Shown here one piece after another: positions 35,795 to 47,836 of a stretch of 64,000 nt of DNA (within the stretch, counting starts at the first letter, position 1; the number at the start of each line of letters is the position of its first letter). This DNA is from Siphonodentalium dalli (lineage: Eukaryota; Mollusca; Scaphopoda; Gadilida; Siphonodentaliidae). The stretch lies in assembly GCA_032622095.1 (NCBI GenBank), contig CP136064.1, forward strand, positions 184,740,209-184,804,208, read 5' to 3'. The notes under the pieces were generated by a model that worked only from the letters and a program-made list of their open reading frames with translations, searched no databases and was not told where the DNA came from. A program made the position numbers and the translations under genes.

Positions 35795-37900
35795 TAAAGG
35801 TGAGGTGAGTATGTATACGGGGAGTTATTGTATTCATGAATAATATGAATAGTTATACCATGTGTCCACGTTGAGATGTATATGTATATAAGAAGTAACT
35901 TATGGTCATGACCGTCATGTGTGAGGTGAACATGTATGCAGGGAGTTGTTGTCTGGCCATTGAAGTGGTGTATGTGTATAGCGAGATTAGCTACATTGTC
36001 CATCTTTGTGTTGTGTATGTATATATGGAGTGACTGTGTGTTTGCTGTATGATAATGGATGGGGTGTATGGATAAATATGGAGTGGTTGTATGGTTATGG
36101 GCAATGTGTAGATGCGTACATGGAATGACTGCAGGGGCAGTGTTGTTGAGGTGTATATGCATAACTGGAGTACAGTTTGATGGTCACCGGTGGGCTTGTG
36201 TATATAGATAGTGACATCATGGTCATGGGTGGGATGTGCATGTTTATCTGTTGTGGCTGTATTGTCATTGCTGTGTACCGGTATACAGTGAGTAGCTGAA
36301 TGCTCATGGATGTGGTGTGTAATTTTGCAAGTCTGAAGTGTACGAATGGTCGTGTGTGTGGGGTATAGGCATATCTAGAAGGGCTGTATGGTAATTGATA
36401 AGTTATATATACACATGTAGTGACAATGGTCATAGGTTAACCAATACAGGCAACTAACCAATACAGGTAAGTATAGGCTAACAAATATATGTAAGTTGGT
36501 ATCTGACAAGGCGACACATTTGTCCGCGTCAACGAAAATCACACCTAGCCCTCCGGAATGACAATAACAAGTCAGAATGGAGCACTGGCTGACGGACCAC
36601 AAGGCCTTTCCGTTTGTCAATATAAGTATAGTGAAATAAATAATGGCTTACATCCTATCCTATTCCCCACGCAATGATAGTGGTACATAAAGGTATGGAT
36701 GTCAAAAGAAAGGGGATGATATCTGTTGGGCATACTACAGAATATTCGTGGCTACATATATGATGACCAAGGTCCCAATTTCTCGCAGACAAATCGATCC
36801 CCGTTCTAATAACATGAATGTTGAGCTGGAAGCTGGTCCTGGAGCAGTTTAATGGAATTTTGAAACTAGTTTTAGAAAGTACCCCACAGAAACAAGATTT
36901 TATTTTATGCCAAATGTAGAGTTTAGACATTTACTTCCAATAAGTTTAAAAGATGCCAAAATGTTTGGATAAGATCAACATCAGTTGCAGATCGCTGAAT
37001 ATGTGCCATACTAAGCAAATGTCACATTACGTTTCGACTCATTACCTGCAAGACGCGAGCTCTTGTATATCTTGCATGGCTATATTGCCATGATGTGGCC
37101 AATATGTATATATGGAGTGCCAGTGTGGCAAAATTAATGGTGGGTGAATTGGTATACAGGGAGTGACTGTATGATCACGCGTATGGTTTATGAGTATACA
37201 GCGATATGCTGAATTGTCATGGTGAGGTCTATATGCAAGTTTGGAGTGTATGTATGGCCGTGTGCGCGGTGCGGGACATTGGTGTATCTAGAAGGACTGT
37301 AACGCCATTGGTGAGGTTTATATGTATACTATATATACCTGTAATGACTCTATGGTTTTAGGTTGGTGTATATTTATATTTTGAGTGAATATATGGACAT
37401 GGGTGTCGCAAATATATATGCAGGGAGTAACTTTATGACCCCTGGTGAGGCAAATATGTTTACAAGAAGTAATATATGCTCAGGAATGTGCGATAATATA
37501 TACCTGGAGTGACTATATTGTCATCGTTTGGATGTATATCTTGAGTGCCTATATTGCCATGCATATGGCAAATATATACATGGAGTGGCTGTATTAACAA
37601 TGGTGAGGCTAATAGGTATACAATATGTTACTGTTTGTTCATTAATGTATTGAATAGGTATACATTTCGTGACTATATGGTCATGGGTGAGGTGTAGGAT
37701 TATACCTGGTGTGCCTGTATGTTTACTCATGGCTATATGGCCATGCGTTGGGTGTATGGGCATATCCATGTGTGGCTGTACAGTACCAGGTGAGGTGTAT
37801 GTGTATAAAGCGAGTGACATATGTTCATTTATGTGGTGTTCATGTATATATGGAGTGACTGCATGGTCATGTGTAAGTTGCACTGGTGTACATTTGGGTG
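35795..37900. repeat. Degenerate 42-bp minisatellite in the fold-back spacer
   Basis: Units resemble gtgaggtgtatatgtatatg gagtgactgtatggtcatgg. They fill about 35,795-36,430 and 37,080-37,900, with unrelated DNA between (about 36,440-37,070). Because the unit is 14 codons long, the minus strand shows long His/Thr/Ile-rich open frames (for example 37,521-37,883) with a 14-residue period. I regard these as consequences of the repeat. Confidence 0.8.
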
Positions 37901-38024
37901 ACTATCGATTTCCTGTCGCTATAACTCAAGGATGTGTTAACCGATAGAGAGATCATATCAGAGTGTCTCTTAATGGCGTTTGGTATGCAATACGAATGAA
38001 ACGGTTTTCATGACAATAGTATAT

Positions 38025-39395
38025 ATGTTACTAAATGTTGATGCTAATGGGCCAGAGTAGCCACATAATATGATCCCTCTCAGTTCCGTTTCAACGGTCT
38101 GCCCATTTCCGTTCAAAGTCAGACAGAATCCCAAAAGAAATGGTCGGCAAAAATTCATACTGCATCCCTTTAACTGATTTGTCATGCCTCATAATGTACT
38201 GGGACAACCAGAATATAACATTTAGTTATCAGTTGATTAAGTAGCATGTTTATTAACCAAGTGAGTCACAATTTGCAACCTTTTCGGAACAGCTTGTAAT
38301 AATGTTCGGAATAAATATGACAAATCAACTTTTTGCCATATTTGGTTGCCATTTTGAAAGCCATCTTGTAATTTTGTCTAAAACACTTCAGTGTCACACA
38401 TTTAAGATAGATCAAAAATAAATATCACATTTGATACCAAAGATAGTTCCATTTAACTTGAAAAAATGGTGCAAACCTGAGAAGTTATTTTTTTCCCGAT
38501 TTTGATGCCAAGTTTGTGATAACAATAAATCCCATAATTCTGGTAATTTCAGTGGTTAAAATAGTAAAAATTAATCAAGGTGCATCATAAATGTTAGTAT
38601 TCAATGTATATAAGACAGAATAGTCAATTTTATTCATCAACCACAAATAATAAGCGGTTGCACGGCACGCTGGTGCAATATTTACCATTTTTTATATTTT
38701 GGCCGCCACTTTGGCAGCCATTGTGAGCCAAAGTGACAATTTTGATACCATTGAGTCGGAATATTCATAAGAAATAGACTGCATCACTTACATTACACAG
38801 TCCTGCCAATTTTTTATGAAATATGACTAGAATCCCAAATTGTAATTTTTTTGTGAAATGTTATACCGCGTTCTGTAAACTAGATTTTTTTGAATGATCG
38901 GAAAGGGTGGGGTCCCCACTTATGACATATTTTATTTCCCCGATGGTCTGTTAACATGCTAAATACAAAATAAAGTCACAATTATTAACCAGTTCCAAAC
39001 AACAGAAACTTATCTTAAAGATATCAGTAAAAAAAACGTAACATTTTCCACTTCCGGTCGCCATTTTGGCTGCCATCTTGGGTGGTGAGTTCCAATTTTG
39101 GCATAAAAGTTGTCGTTATGTCTTAGCTTCACAAAAATGTATAATTATGTATACATATGACACGATATTATCACTATAATTGCATCAAATTGCAACAAAC
39201 TGACTTAACAGAAAATGGCAGCCATATTGGACGCCATCTTGAATTACAAAAAATGTTCAAAGTGGATTTTAGCGAAATTTGGATATGTTATATATGAGAT
39301 CTTCCTCTTCAAAATGATATATAAACCAATTTAGTCCGAATTTATTCTAGGTTGACCCTAAAATTTTAGTTTATCGACCAGACTAATATGTCACT
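38025..39395 (-). repeat. Right arm of the large fold-back
   Basis: Inverted, diverged copy of 34,430-35,765. A further partial copy in the same orientation as this arm lies at 52,322-52,570. Confidence 0.85.
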
Positions 39396-39860
39396 ATAAA
39401 CTCGAACGTTGCAAAATGTCGCTCATGAAATGCACCGTGATGTTGGTAAATGTTTAATTTGAATTGACTCATTTGTGGACAGATAAACATCAATGGTGTG
39501 ACCATAGCAATGTTATTAAATATATATAAGAAACCAGCTAAATTAATTGTTGGATGTATTACGGTCAGCGAAACCGTGGTTAACTTGTGATAGCGATGGA
39601 CCCTATCGCCGATTTTTTTTGTATTCATATACCAGTGTATTAAATAAAATATTTGGAAGAAGTGCCACCTGCAATACACTATTGATATTGAATATCTCAT
39701 CCCTTATTTCTTACAGTTTCGACGTTGTGGAGGGACAGCAATTTTGTAGATGTTTCAATAACAGAATGAGTTCCTTTGTAATTTTAAGTTTTATAAGTGA
39801 TGCTACATTCGATGTTGTATGTTCTTGCAACTGGAAGTCTGTAATCAGAATACATATTCT

Positions 39861-40110
39861 TTAACCCTTCACTATAATGAATGGATTCTTCCATTCACTT
39901 TAACAGTATACATCGGAATGGTCTATTATTCAATTGGAGGGATGTTGAAACGACAGACAGGCGACAAGTTAATACAAGTGCTGGGAAATTATCAGATAAT
40001 AAGTTCAACAAACGACACGTGGTCGTGGTTGTTTTGTTGAACTTATTATCTGAACATTTCATACTGGAACTACTCGTCAATGAGAATGTTTTAGTACAGA
40101 AATTGGAAAT
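39861..40110. mobile_element. TTAA-type MITE family B, second copy (right end lost)
   Basis: Starts TTAACCCTTCACTATAATG followed by aatggattcttcc as in 12,834-13,049, and contains an inner inverted repeat gataataagttcaacaaa ... ttttgttgaacttattatct. The end gttttagtacagaaattgg resembles the family but TTAA is missing. Open frames on both strands are shadows. Confidence 0.65.
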
Positions 40111-40803
40111 TTTCACTGTGCGCCGAACAAGTGGCATTTTGCTTGGAACAGTGAGTAGAACATGTTCTACTGTCGCTGTCTCTGTTTCTTATGTTTCCTT
40201 ACCTTAAAATAGTTCTTGAATATAATATCCGATACACATGTACACCATTATCGTGAACTCTTATATTGTTCCCATAATTAACTACTACTGACAAGAATCA
40301 ATGTTGTCAAATATGAAATTTCCAACTGTTGGACATTTGACAAAAGTTGGGGTGAGATACCATCCCAACCGTCCCTTGTCACCGTGTGTCCGAGCGTCTG
40401 TAGTCTACATGACGATACTAGTGCGAATTCATTTGGCGTTCGTGCTATCTTAATCGGTATGTTAATTCTAAAGTAAAAATATAAATCCTAAACGTAGTCG
40501 TTATGTTTTGCAGAACGAATCTTTTGGACCCATGTGAATTTTACGGATAGGAATAGCTAAACGTATCCGTTGCTCTATCTGTGAGTTGCGAAACCTTTCT
40601 ATTGGACCGTCCGAAAAAGTTGCGACTACTATAAGCTATTCGTAATTATTATCAGTAGTAGTTCAATATGCGAAAGGTGTCCATTATCCCGGTGTATGCG
40701 TGTGCGACTCTAAGAAGAATATAATTGAGTGCTTAAGAACACCATCGAAAAATATAAACATTCATACGTGAATGCACAATGATAAACGATGACGAATAAG
40801 CCC

Positions 40804-41264
40804 AGTAGTCAGGCGGCTACGGGTGGCGTAGCATGACACCTGTTGGTTTTATTGTTTAATCGTGTATAGTACCCCTAGGGGGTCAGGAATCAGCTTGTTA
40901 CCAACTCTGAAAAGTGTCCAAAATGGCCGCCACCCATTATTTCTGAAATATACTTTTTTAATGGAAAAATATTAAACAAACTACATATTTATTTAACACA
41001 ACATCATTCAAGCATGTTTTAATAATCAGAGTGGTGAATTGATGCATTAATTTTTATCTGCAGATGGAAAATCCAAGGTATACCTAAATTTCAGAAATAA
41101 CGGGTGGCGGCCATTTTGAATTCAAGATGGCGGCCATTTTGGACACTTTTCAGAGTTGGTAACAAGCTGATTCCTGACCCCCTAGGGGTACTCTACAAGA
41201 TTAAACAATAAAACCAACAGCGTTTGGGGTGTGATGCTTCACCACCCGTAGCCGCTCTACTACA
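40804..41264. mobile_element. Fold-back element, about 460 bp
   Basis: Left gcggctacgggtggcgtagc then ggttttattgtttaat and tacccctagggggtcaggaa tcagcttgttaccaactctg; the right side is its inverted copy, ending gtagccgctctactac. The arms meet around ttatttctgaaata / tttcagaaataa. The right arm has an extra aattcaagatggcggccatt insertion. No coding. Confidence 0.88.
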
Positions 41265-41298
41265 GTTAATTGCCAAACAACTTATTAGATAATATGTA

Positions 41299-41511
41299 TA
41301 GTAATGCCCTAAGTAATCGACTCCTTAACCACAGCAGAATTATGGGTAACTTTTCAGGATTTAGTCGGAAATATGGCTTGTTGCCATTCATCGGAAAGCT
41401 CTCACTGAGAGCTTTCCGATGGATGGCAACAATCCATATTTCGAACTAAATCCTGAAAAATTACCCATAATTATGGTGTGGTAAAGGAAGCGATTATTTA
41501 GGGCATTACTG
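41299..41511. mobile_element. TA-flanked fold-back MITE (CAGTAATGCCC family), copy 5
   Basis: 213 bp between TA dinucleotides, full-length like copy 3, apex gctctcactgagagc. The first base of the left end is T in place of C. Confidence 0.9.
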
Positions 41512-41829
41512 TATTTGTGAGTTTTGTTGAAAACCCGGAACTGCAATAGTAACTACTGATATGGAAAAAACGAAATCTGGTAGAAAGAACACAAACTCTA
41601 GTGACGTAGTACCCTATTCGTTTTCCTTATCAGTAGTAGTTTATTATGCGAAATGTGGCTATTGTCCCGGTGGACGACTCTCATACGAATATATAATATA
41701 GATGTGTGGTTAAGAACACTGTCTAAAAAATACACATTCCTTCATGTAAGCAAAAGATAAAGGACGACGAATTTTCGCAGTAAATTACCACGAACAACAT
41801 TCCTATGTCCACCCGATATTGTGTTAGCC

Positions 41830-42035
41830 CTGTCTTTACTAAATGGATGCACCCATTCTGTAATAAAAGTTTACATTCGAATGGAGGGATATTAGGAAAT
41901 ATAAGGAGACGACAGGTAATGGAAAGTGCAGTAGGATTCTTATTCGTTGGTGGGAAATTTTCACATAATAAGTACAACAAACAAATTAATATTTCCTAAG
42001 GAAACTAGTCGTCAATGAATATTAAGTAAAGAAAT
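41830..42035. mobile_element. Decayed TTAA family B fragment
   Basis: actaaatggatgcacccatt ctgtaata, ttacattcgaatggagggat att, cataataagtacaacaaac and actagtcgtcaatgaatatt a match words at 39,875-40,100. Both termini are eroded. Confidence 0.5.
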
Positions 42036-42399
42036 GGTATGTTTACTACTTTTATATACCTTGCATTTTAGAAATAGTTCCCCGCTTTTCACCGGGAAAC
42101 AATCCGGTGGTCCATACATTTCGGCAAACGACTTGTAGCCAGTAAATCTTACTACTTGAGTGGCAATAAATTGTTAAGTGATTCGTGAATGTGGGAAAGT
42201 TGTCAGAAGCTTAATGCTTAAACAAAAAACCTTTCGATGTTTATTAAAAAAAACTCCTGAGGCTTAGGCACATGACTATATGCGTGTTCACATTTGTAGG
42301 TACACGAGTACACATATGTATATAAGTAAATATAAATTCATTGATACACACCATAGACCATATGTTATCTGACTATTATGAGTAAACAAGTATACATCT

Positions 42400-42575
42400 A
42401 TTAAACGCGACAACTATGTATACTATAGAATACCACCCCATGCATACTCAGCTTAAATGATCTGTTGTGTATGTATACATGTACATATGTTGATGAAACG
42501 TAATTATGTAATATTGTCTATGTAATGTATTTTATGATGACCAGAGTTACTATTAAATTGAATTGAATTGTTAAT
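42400..42575 (+). mobile_element. Possible LINE 3' tail ending in an ATTGA microsatellite
   Basis: tattttatgatgaccagagt tactattaaattgaattgaa ttg has the form of a LINE 3' end with a short ATTGA tail. No coding part is attached, so this rests on form alone. Confidence 0.35.
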
Positions 42576-42703
42576 CAGCGACGATTACTGTTTGTATAGT
42601 GAAGCTCATGTATAGTAAAACTCATGATGCTATAGCTGATTCCACTATAACTAATACAAAAACAAACTTATAGCAATGTATTTCCTTTTTTCTTTTCAGG
42701 ACA

Positions 42704-42730
42704 GTTTGTCGAATTTAAAGTACTGAGACA
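42704..42730 (+). CDS. Candidate distant last exon of the pLGIC gene
   Basis: A strong polypyrimidine tract and acceptor (ccttttttcttttcag) is followed in phase 0 by DSLSNLKY and a TGA stop at 42,728-42,730. It would suit the phase-0 donor at 26,314 but implies a 16.4-kb intron holding the large fold-back. An eight-residue match cannot be verified by eye; the AG may be fortuitous. Confidence 0.25.
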
Positions 42731-43924
42731 CGCAAGAGGCAGCAGCTTCGCACGAGATGCTTTCTATGAAGGCTAACATTAAATCATCTGTTGTTTCGAT
42801 AGGCCTTATATCCTCATACATGTACCTCCATTAATTTTTCACTCATAAATGGCTTTTCTACGTGTGGCACGAATTTCGTCAAATGTATACCCCAAAAAAT
42901 ATACTTTTTCGAATTTAAGATGACATTTTTGGACGAAAACTCTCGATTATAATTTGTCGAAATTAAGCTTCGTATGAGTCTAGTTTTGGTTCAAGGTACC
43001 TGAGACCCACACTATCTCAAGATATAAATGAAGACACTCGCATTCTCAAAATCATCATGGTAGCCAAGCGTAATCCCTGTACTTCTGTAAACTTTAACAC
43101 ATTATCAGAACATAGTACATACTTATTTGAAAACAAATCTGATTTCCCATCCAACCCATGCGTCGACGAAAGTTTGCTACATGTAGATCTGGCAATTATT
43201 GTAAGTTTATACAGCGCTACCAACCTTTCATTTGTTTGTCTTCGCATGCGACCTCGGTTAATTTAAGAATAAATTACAGAAAATTGTGAATTGGAAAAAA
43301 ATCTTTGAGATCGCGGGTGACCGATGTTACTATACATGCCTGTGTTCTGCTTGAATTTAACTTTGCTGATCAGTGTAAGCATTGATAAAATGACATCTGT
43401 TCAAAAACGGTAGCAGAAGATAATGGAATCGTGCTCGGAGTGTAAAAAAAGATATGTAAGGATTGCTTCATTTATAGTTTGAATCATTCGGTTTGGCAAA
43501 TGACATTGCGACGTCGCCAGTGAAGTTCCAATCGCCTGCGTGTATTGTAACCTAGCAGCTAGACATTTGAGGCCCGTCAGAGTTTTGATGGACATATTAT
43601 TGAAACTTAAACTTAATTACAAATAATACTCACCACTGATTCATTTTGACAAAGTTCACCGCTGTTTCCACCTCGGATTGTCATATAGGCCAGACACTTT
43701 AGTTTCTTAAATGGTGGTAATCAGTGTTGGTAAGCGAAATGCAGATATAAAATACTTAAATCAGCTGTATACTCCAAAGAGTTTAATCTCCGAACAATAC
43801 GCGAACGAAATGAGTACGGAAAGTTTAATAAAAAAAAATCATTTCAAAGTCCGTGTGGTGTAGGAAATCTGGTTCAAACCTTTCATGCGCGAATGTGTAA
43901 ATACAACCTAGCTGGCTTTCTGAC

Positions 43925-44704
43925 TACCTTACTCGTATTTAAATTCGCGCATAACTATTTTTCGCTCAGTTTTGAATTCGCGCACTTTTAATTCCGGGCG
44001 AATTTAAAACTGCCAAAATATTCTCGTAAAAATCTTGTATCTGATGGGAGTTTCAGTTCTTAGTAGTTCATTGTATAAGATTCGCATGCATGTATATTAA
44101 ATGCCACATTTTGCGAAACTGTACACCAAGTAGAGCATTTTGTTTTGAAATATGTGTTTATAAATTCATGCTCCATGCAGATAATCATTCTGGTATTTAA
44201 GTAGTTGAATTGACATGATTGAAATAAAATCGAATGAAGTAACACCACAACAACATAGGCTGATGAGTTGAGAAATCAATACGTGTATCATGCGTGTATT
44301 AAATAGTTGGGTAAAATTGAAATAATTAACTCAGATTGTATGACCACGCTGCATGTCACTTCAGGGCTCTGGGTAATATTATGGAGGTGTGCTTTCGTGC
44401 ACATTGCGTCCGAAATTAGTGGAATATGCGTATGTTTTACAATCATCGATACATCGAATATTTTACCGTGATTTATCGCTTTACATGTGAATAATGGTGT
44501 TGAGATAGGTTTTCGACATGCATATAAAGGTATATACAATACAACGTTCCGCAATGTACATGTAACTCATTAACATACCCACCCTATTTTCCTGATGGTT
44601 GGGTGTAAACTTAGGAGTCTTACCATTTTTCGCTCAGTTTTAAATTCGCACACCAATTGGTGCGCGAAAAATAGTACTGCGCGAATATAAATACGAGTGA
44701 GGTA
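43925..44704. mobile_element. MITE with TACCTCACTCGTATTTA ends, about 780 bp
   Basis: Left taccttactcgtatttaaat tcgcgcataactatttttcg c; right gcgaaaaatagtactgcgcg aatataaatacgagtgaggt a. The phrase tttttcgctcagttttraat tcgc also occurs in direct orientation at both ends (43,960 and 44,627). No transposase; the 62- to 88-codon minus-strand frames inside have no signature. Confidence 0.7.
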
Positions 44705-45639
44705 ATACCGATATACAGACATACTTGTATTCAAAAATACTATGTACTGATGACGTGCTCCCGAATGAAAAGAGGTAACTCTACAGCAAACTAAAGCTGG
44801 CAGAGCGTATTTATGTTGCCACACATAGATTGATTACCGTATCCACATTTATTTGCTGCGAAAAAAAGGCGAGCTACAAAAATCGCCAAGAGTGAGGGTA
44901 CTCCTCGTATTGACTCAACATTTTATTTTGTGCTCTTTGGTTTCCATTTATATTTCTGTTATTCTCTTGTGTCTTGTGGCTGTGAGAGATTATAAATACA
45001 ATATTGAAAACAAATCTTGAAACACCATCCCACTGAACACGATTGTTAATTTAAATAATATCGCATAACCGATGTGACTGATATATCATTTGCAGTGAAT
45101 ACGTCATTTTAATGCTGGATATCTCAACGTAATCAATAAAGCCGTCATCAGATCAGTTTTTTTGGTATGAAGGTCACAGGGTGTCTGAACCAAACAAAAA
45201 TCGCTCAGAAAAACGTTCTGCCAGGTTCAGTGAAAATTGGCATTTGGCTGTCGTATTATATCAGAGATATATTACAACCACACTGTTAACTATGGCCAAT
45301 CAGAACCCACATATAGATCCCCCAATGGACATGGTTCTGAAATACCCTCTCGTATACATATAATTAAGACAAATACCGTTTCCGTGATTCATCGAGTTTT
45401 GTACAAACGTCAATTCGTCAATTGGACTGCTATGGTTGCTCACATTACTGTGTCTTCATCGTCACAATTTTTGCATAACGATGTGGATGTTTTTATTCTT
45501 AAAATAAAGTATGATGTTGTTTCATCCATATGCTGTGTTTTTATTTATCGTCGAAAGAAGCGACCCCAATATATTGGTTAAACACTCTTACTCTTAGAAT
45601 CTAATATGCGGAGATGGAAGAATCAGTATAGCCAAAGTT

Positions 45640-45700
45640 ATTTCCTCATGTCTAGGGCCCTGCACTATAGATTCCTAATACCCGCGATTTGAGTTGCGGA
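45640..45700. repeat. Inverted repeat, left partner of 47,837-47,883
   Basis: ctatagattcctaatacccg cgatttgagttgcggagaat gt is the complement, with few changes, of acgttctccgcgactcaaat cacgggtattagaaatctat ag at 47,837-47,881. The pair encloses the LINE fragment at 46.0-46.9 kb. Confidence 0.8.
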
Positions 45701-46025
45701 GAATGTTCCTCGGTAGTTTCCTAATCTTGCAAAGCGAGACTTGTGTTCTATAGTACTCGAAAATTGTATTCTTGTAAATGACTTGCATTGTCTATTGGAA
45801 TTTAGCAATAGTCGATTGCTCTATGTTCATACCATTTTCGTTGTGAAATGACTTTTATATTCTCGGCGAGCTATCTTTAACTGGGATTCATTTGAGCAGC
45901 GAGATGCTCGGTTTTGAGGGTGAATGGAGTCCATAATAAAAGCATGAAGGCAATGTATGCACTGATTAAATCTTTAAGACAAAATTATATATATTCAATC
46001 AGCATTTGGAACACGCTCTTCGATA

Positions 46026-46880
46026 AACTCATGGGCCTCCGACATGAATCTGAACAATCTTGAAACCGTGCCGTATGAAACAACAAAGTCATCGAACACA
46101 GACCAAGAATCTCTTATTTACAAATCTGCTAACATATCAGAAGATCGTATTATACCAGATAAATGGTCGTTTGACTCGGAAGTCCCCAAATATGGTTGTG
46201 AAGTATGGGCCTCCGACATGAATCTGAACAATCTTGAAACCGTGCCGAATGAAACAACAAAGTCATCGAACACAGACCAAGAATCTCTTATTTACAAATC
46301 TGCAAACATATCAGAAGATCGTATTATACCAGATACATGGTCGTTTGACTCGGAAGTCCCCAAATATAATGAACTTTTCGATAGTGGTGATAAAGCCTTG
46401 AAATCAATTAGAAAAAATTGTGATAACTTTATCATGTATGCTGTTTCAGACGAGATATATTCAATGACGAAAAACCATCAGGTAAAAACAAGTTGCGAAC
46501 CTATAGAAGGGCGAAAATAAAATACCAGATAGAACCATATCTGAACCTCGTTAAAAATTTCTCCGTCAGATTATCTTTCACAAAGCTTCGGATCAGCAAC
46601 ATACTTTGGAAATTTAGAAAGGCAGACACAAACGACCTAATAAGTAGCCGCTGATGAGAGAATTTGCAAAAAGTGTGGAATGGAGGTAGAAACAGAAGAA
46701 TACTTCATTATGCGATGCCCCATTTATAAAAATCTAAGAAAACGTTTATTTGCGGAAATAAGCGACAATGTTCAGACCTTTAATAATATGGCTGATCAAC
46801 AGAAATTCTTAATAATCTTGAGAAATGATGAACCCAAAACATGTAATATCATCTGCAACATGGTCCAACATGGTAGCTAA
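46026..46880 (+). mobile_element. LINE 3' fragment with internal 174-bp tandem duplication
   Basis: A 158-codon open frame (46,044-46,520) carries two copies of a 58-residue unit beginning MNLNNLETVP and ending VPKYGCEVWASD. YGCEVW is a usual motif just after the RT domain of several LINEs. Continuing in another frame from about 46,497: IKYQIEPYLNLVKNF, SFTKLRISNIL, then ERICKKCGMEVETEEYFIMR CPIYKNLRKR (46,667-46,745), the Cys cluster at the LINE C-terminus with Tyr where His is usual, and a stop at 46,880. The LINE is dead: frameshifts, and TAG and TGA codons near 46,645-46,662. Confidence 0.78.
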
Positions 46881-47836
46881 AAATAACTATACGTATATTA
46901 TATATAGTAAATAACACTTTACCTGTGACAGAGATTGGAAATATGTGATACTTTCTTCCGTACTGAAATCTGACTACATGGTCTGTTGTGGAGATATTTC
47001 CACAAATAAAACTGAATGTTGGTTGGGGAGTTCTCCGTCAAGAATGCTTTGTTGAGAAATCCATACATTACAGCACAAAACACGATTTAATTCTCATGTT
47101 TTTGAAGTGAGTGATTGAATTTTGAAATGACACAACCAGATATCACACAGCAGTATTTGACAATGACTGTATCCATTCTAAACTTGCTGGTGGGAATTCA
47201 TTGAGTAATCTCTTGATTAAGTAAGCTGGCTTGCTGATTACAATTAGTCACAGTCAAATCCAGCTGTTTGCTTTCTGGTGGGTTAAGCCTATTTGAACAT
47301 CAAGTGGTCAATTTTCCATCAGGACGTCATCCGATACACCATTTGGTGACAACAAACGCGCAATTCACGGTAATTTTTAAAAACTATAATCTTGCATTTC
47401 CACAACTACCCCGTTTTCTGCACAAAAAATTAGCAGCATAAAAGTACCCGAACCCCACCCATAACTTCGGGACCCCACAAGACTCTTACTGGCCATATAA
47501 ACAAAAATGATCGCCAAATTTACGTAGGCTATGATTTTCTATTCCCTTTCAGGGAATTGTCCCTCAAATATAATCAACCAATCAGCAGCCATAATTATGT
47601 TTATGCTGAATCTTAGTTTCTGGACTTTCCACACATTCAGGAAGCGTAACTCTATATACTTATTTGCTTGTAACATTTATACATTCGCATAACGCATTAG
47701 AGTAATTTCCCTTTACCTGGTAACTAGTGTACAGCTTCACCATAGCAGACGGAGTTCTACAGTACTCGATTGTGTCTGCTCTAGAAATTTACGGGAAATC
47801 GCCCACACTATTAAATTCCCAGTGTCCATAGTATTC

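Larger units (their letters stand above)
34430..39395. mobile_element. Large fold-back element, about 5 kb
   Basis: Two arms of about 1.3 kb (34,430-35,765 and 38,025-39,395) are diverged inverted copies over their whole length. Examples: cctagaataaatttggacta (34,460) against the complement of tagtccgaatttattctagg (39,332); aattcaagatggcgtccaag (34,566) against gacgccatcttgaatt (39,231); gaacgcggtataacatatca (34,925) against ttataccgcgttctgt (38,861); ccgttgaaacggaactgaga (35,692) against tctcagttccgtttcaacgg (38,078). The spacer is largely a 42-bp degenerate minisatellite. No coding similarity or target duplication was seen. Confidence 0.88.

Noticed and set aside
35794-36433. Minus-strand His-rich open frames of 112-122 codons
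   Set aside because: Products of the 42-bp minisatellite, which keeps frame because 42 is a multiple of three.
39881-40207. 108-codon + frame with LLNLLSEHFILELL
   Set aside because: Lies in the TTAA family B element; the same words appear in the copy at 12,834-13,049 in another frame.
42963-43266. About 100-codon + frame (SSFGSRYLRPTLSQDINEDT onward)
   Set aside because: It has a gtaagt near its end but no recognisable family, no clear acceptor and no partner exons; left unassigned.
45181-45581. Overlapping 60- and 114-codon + frames
   Set aside because: No domain or motif recognised, and composition resembles the surrounding non-coding DNA.
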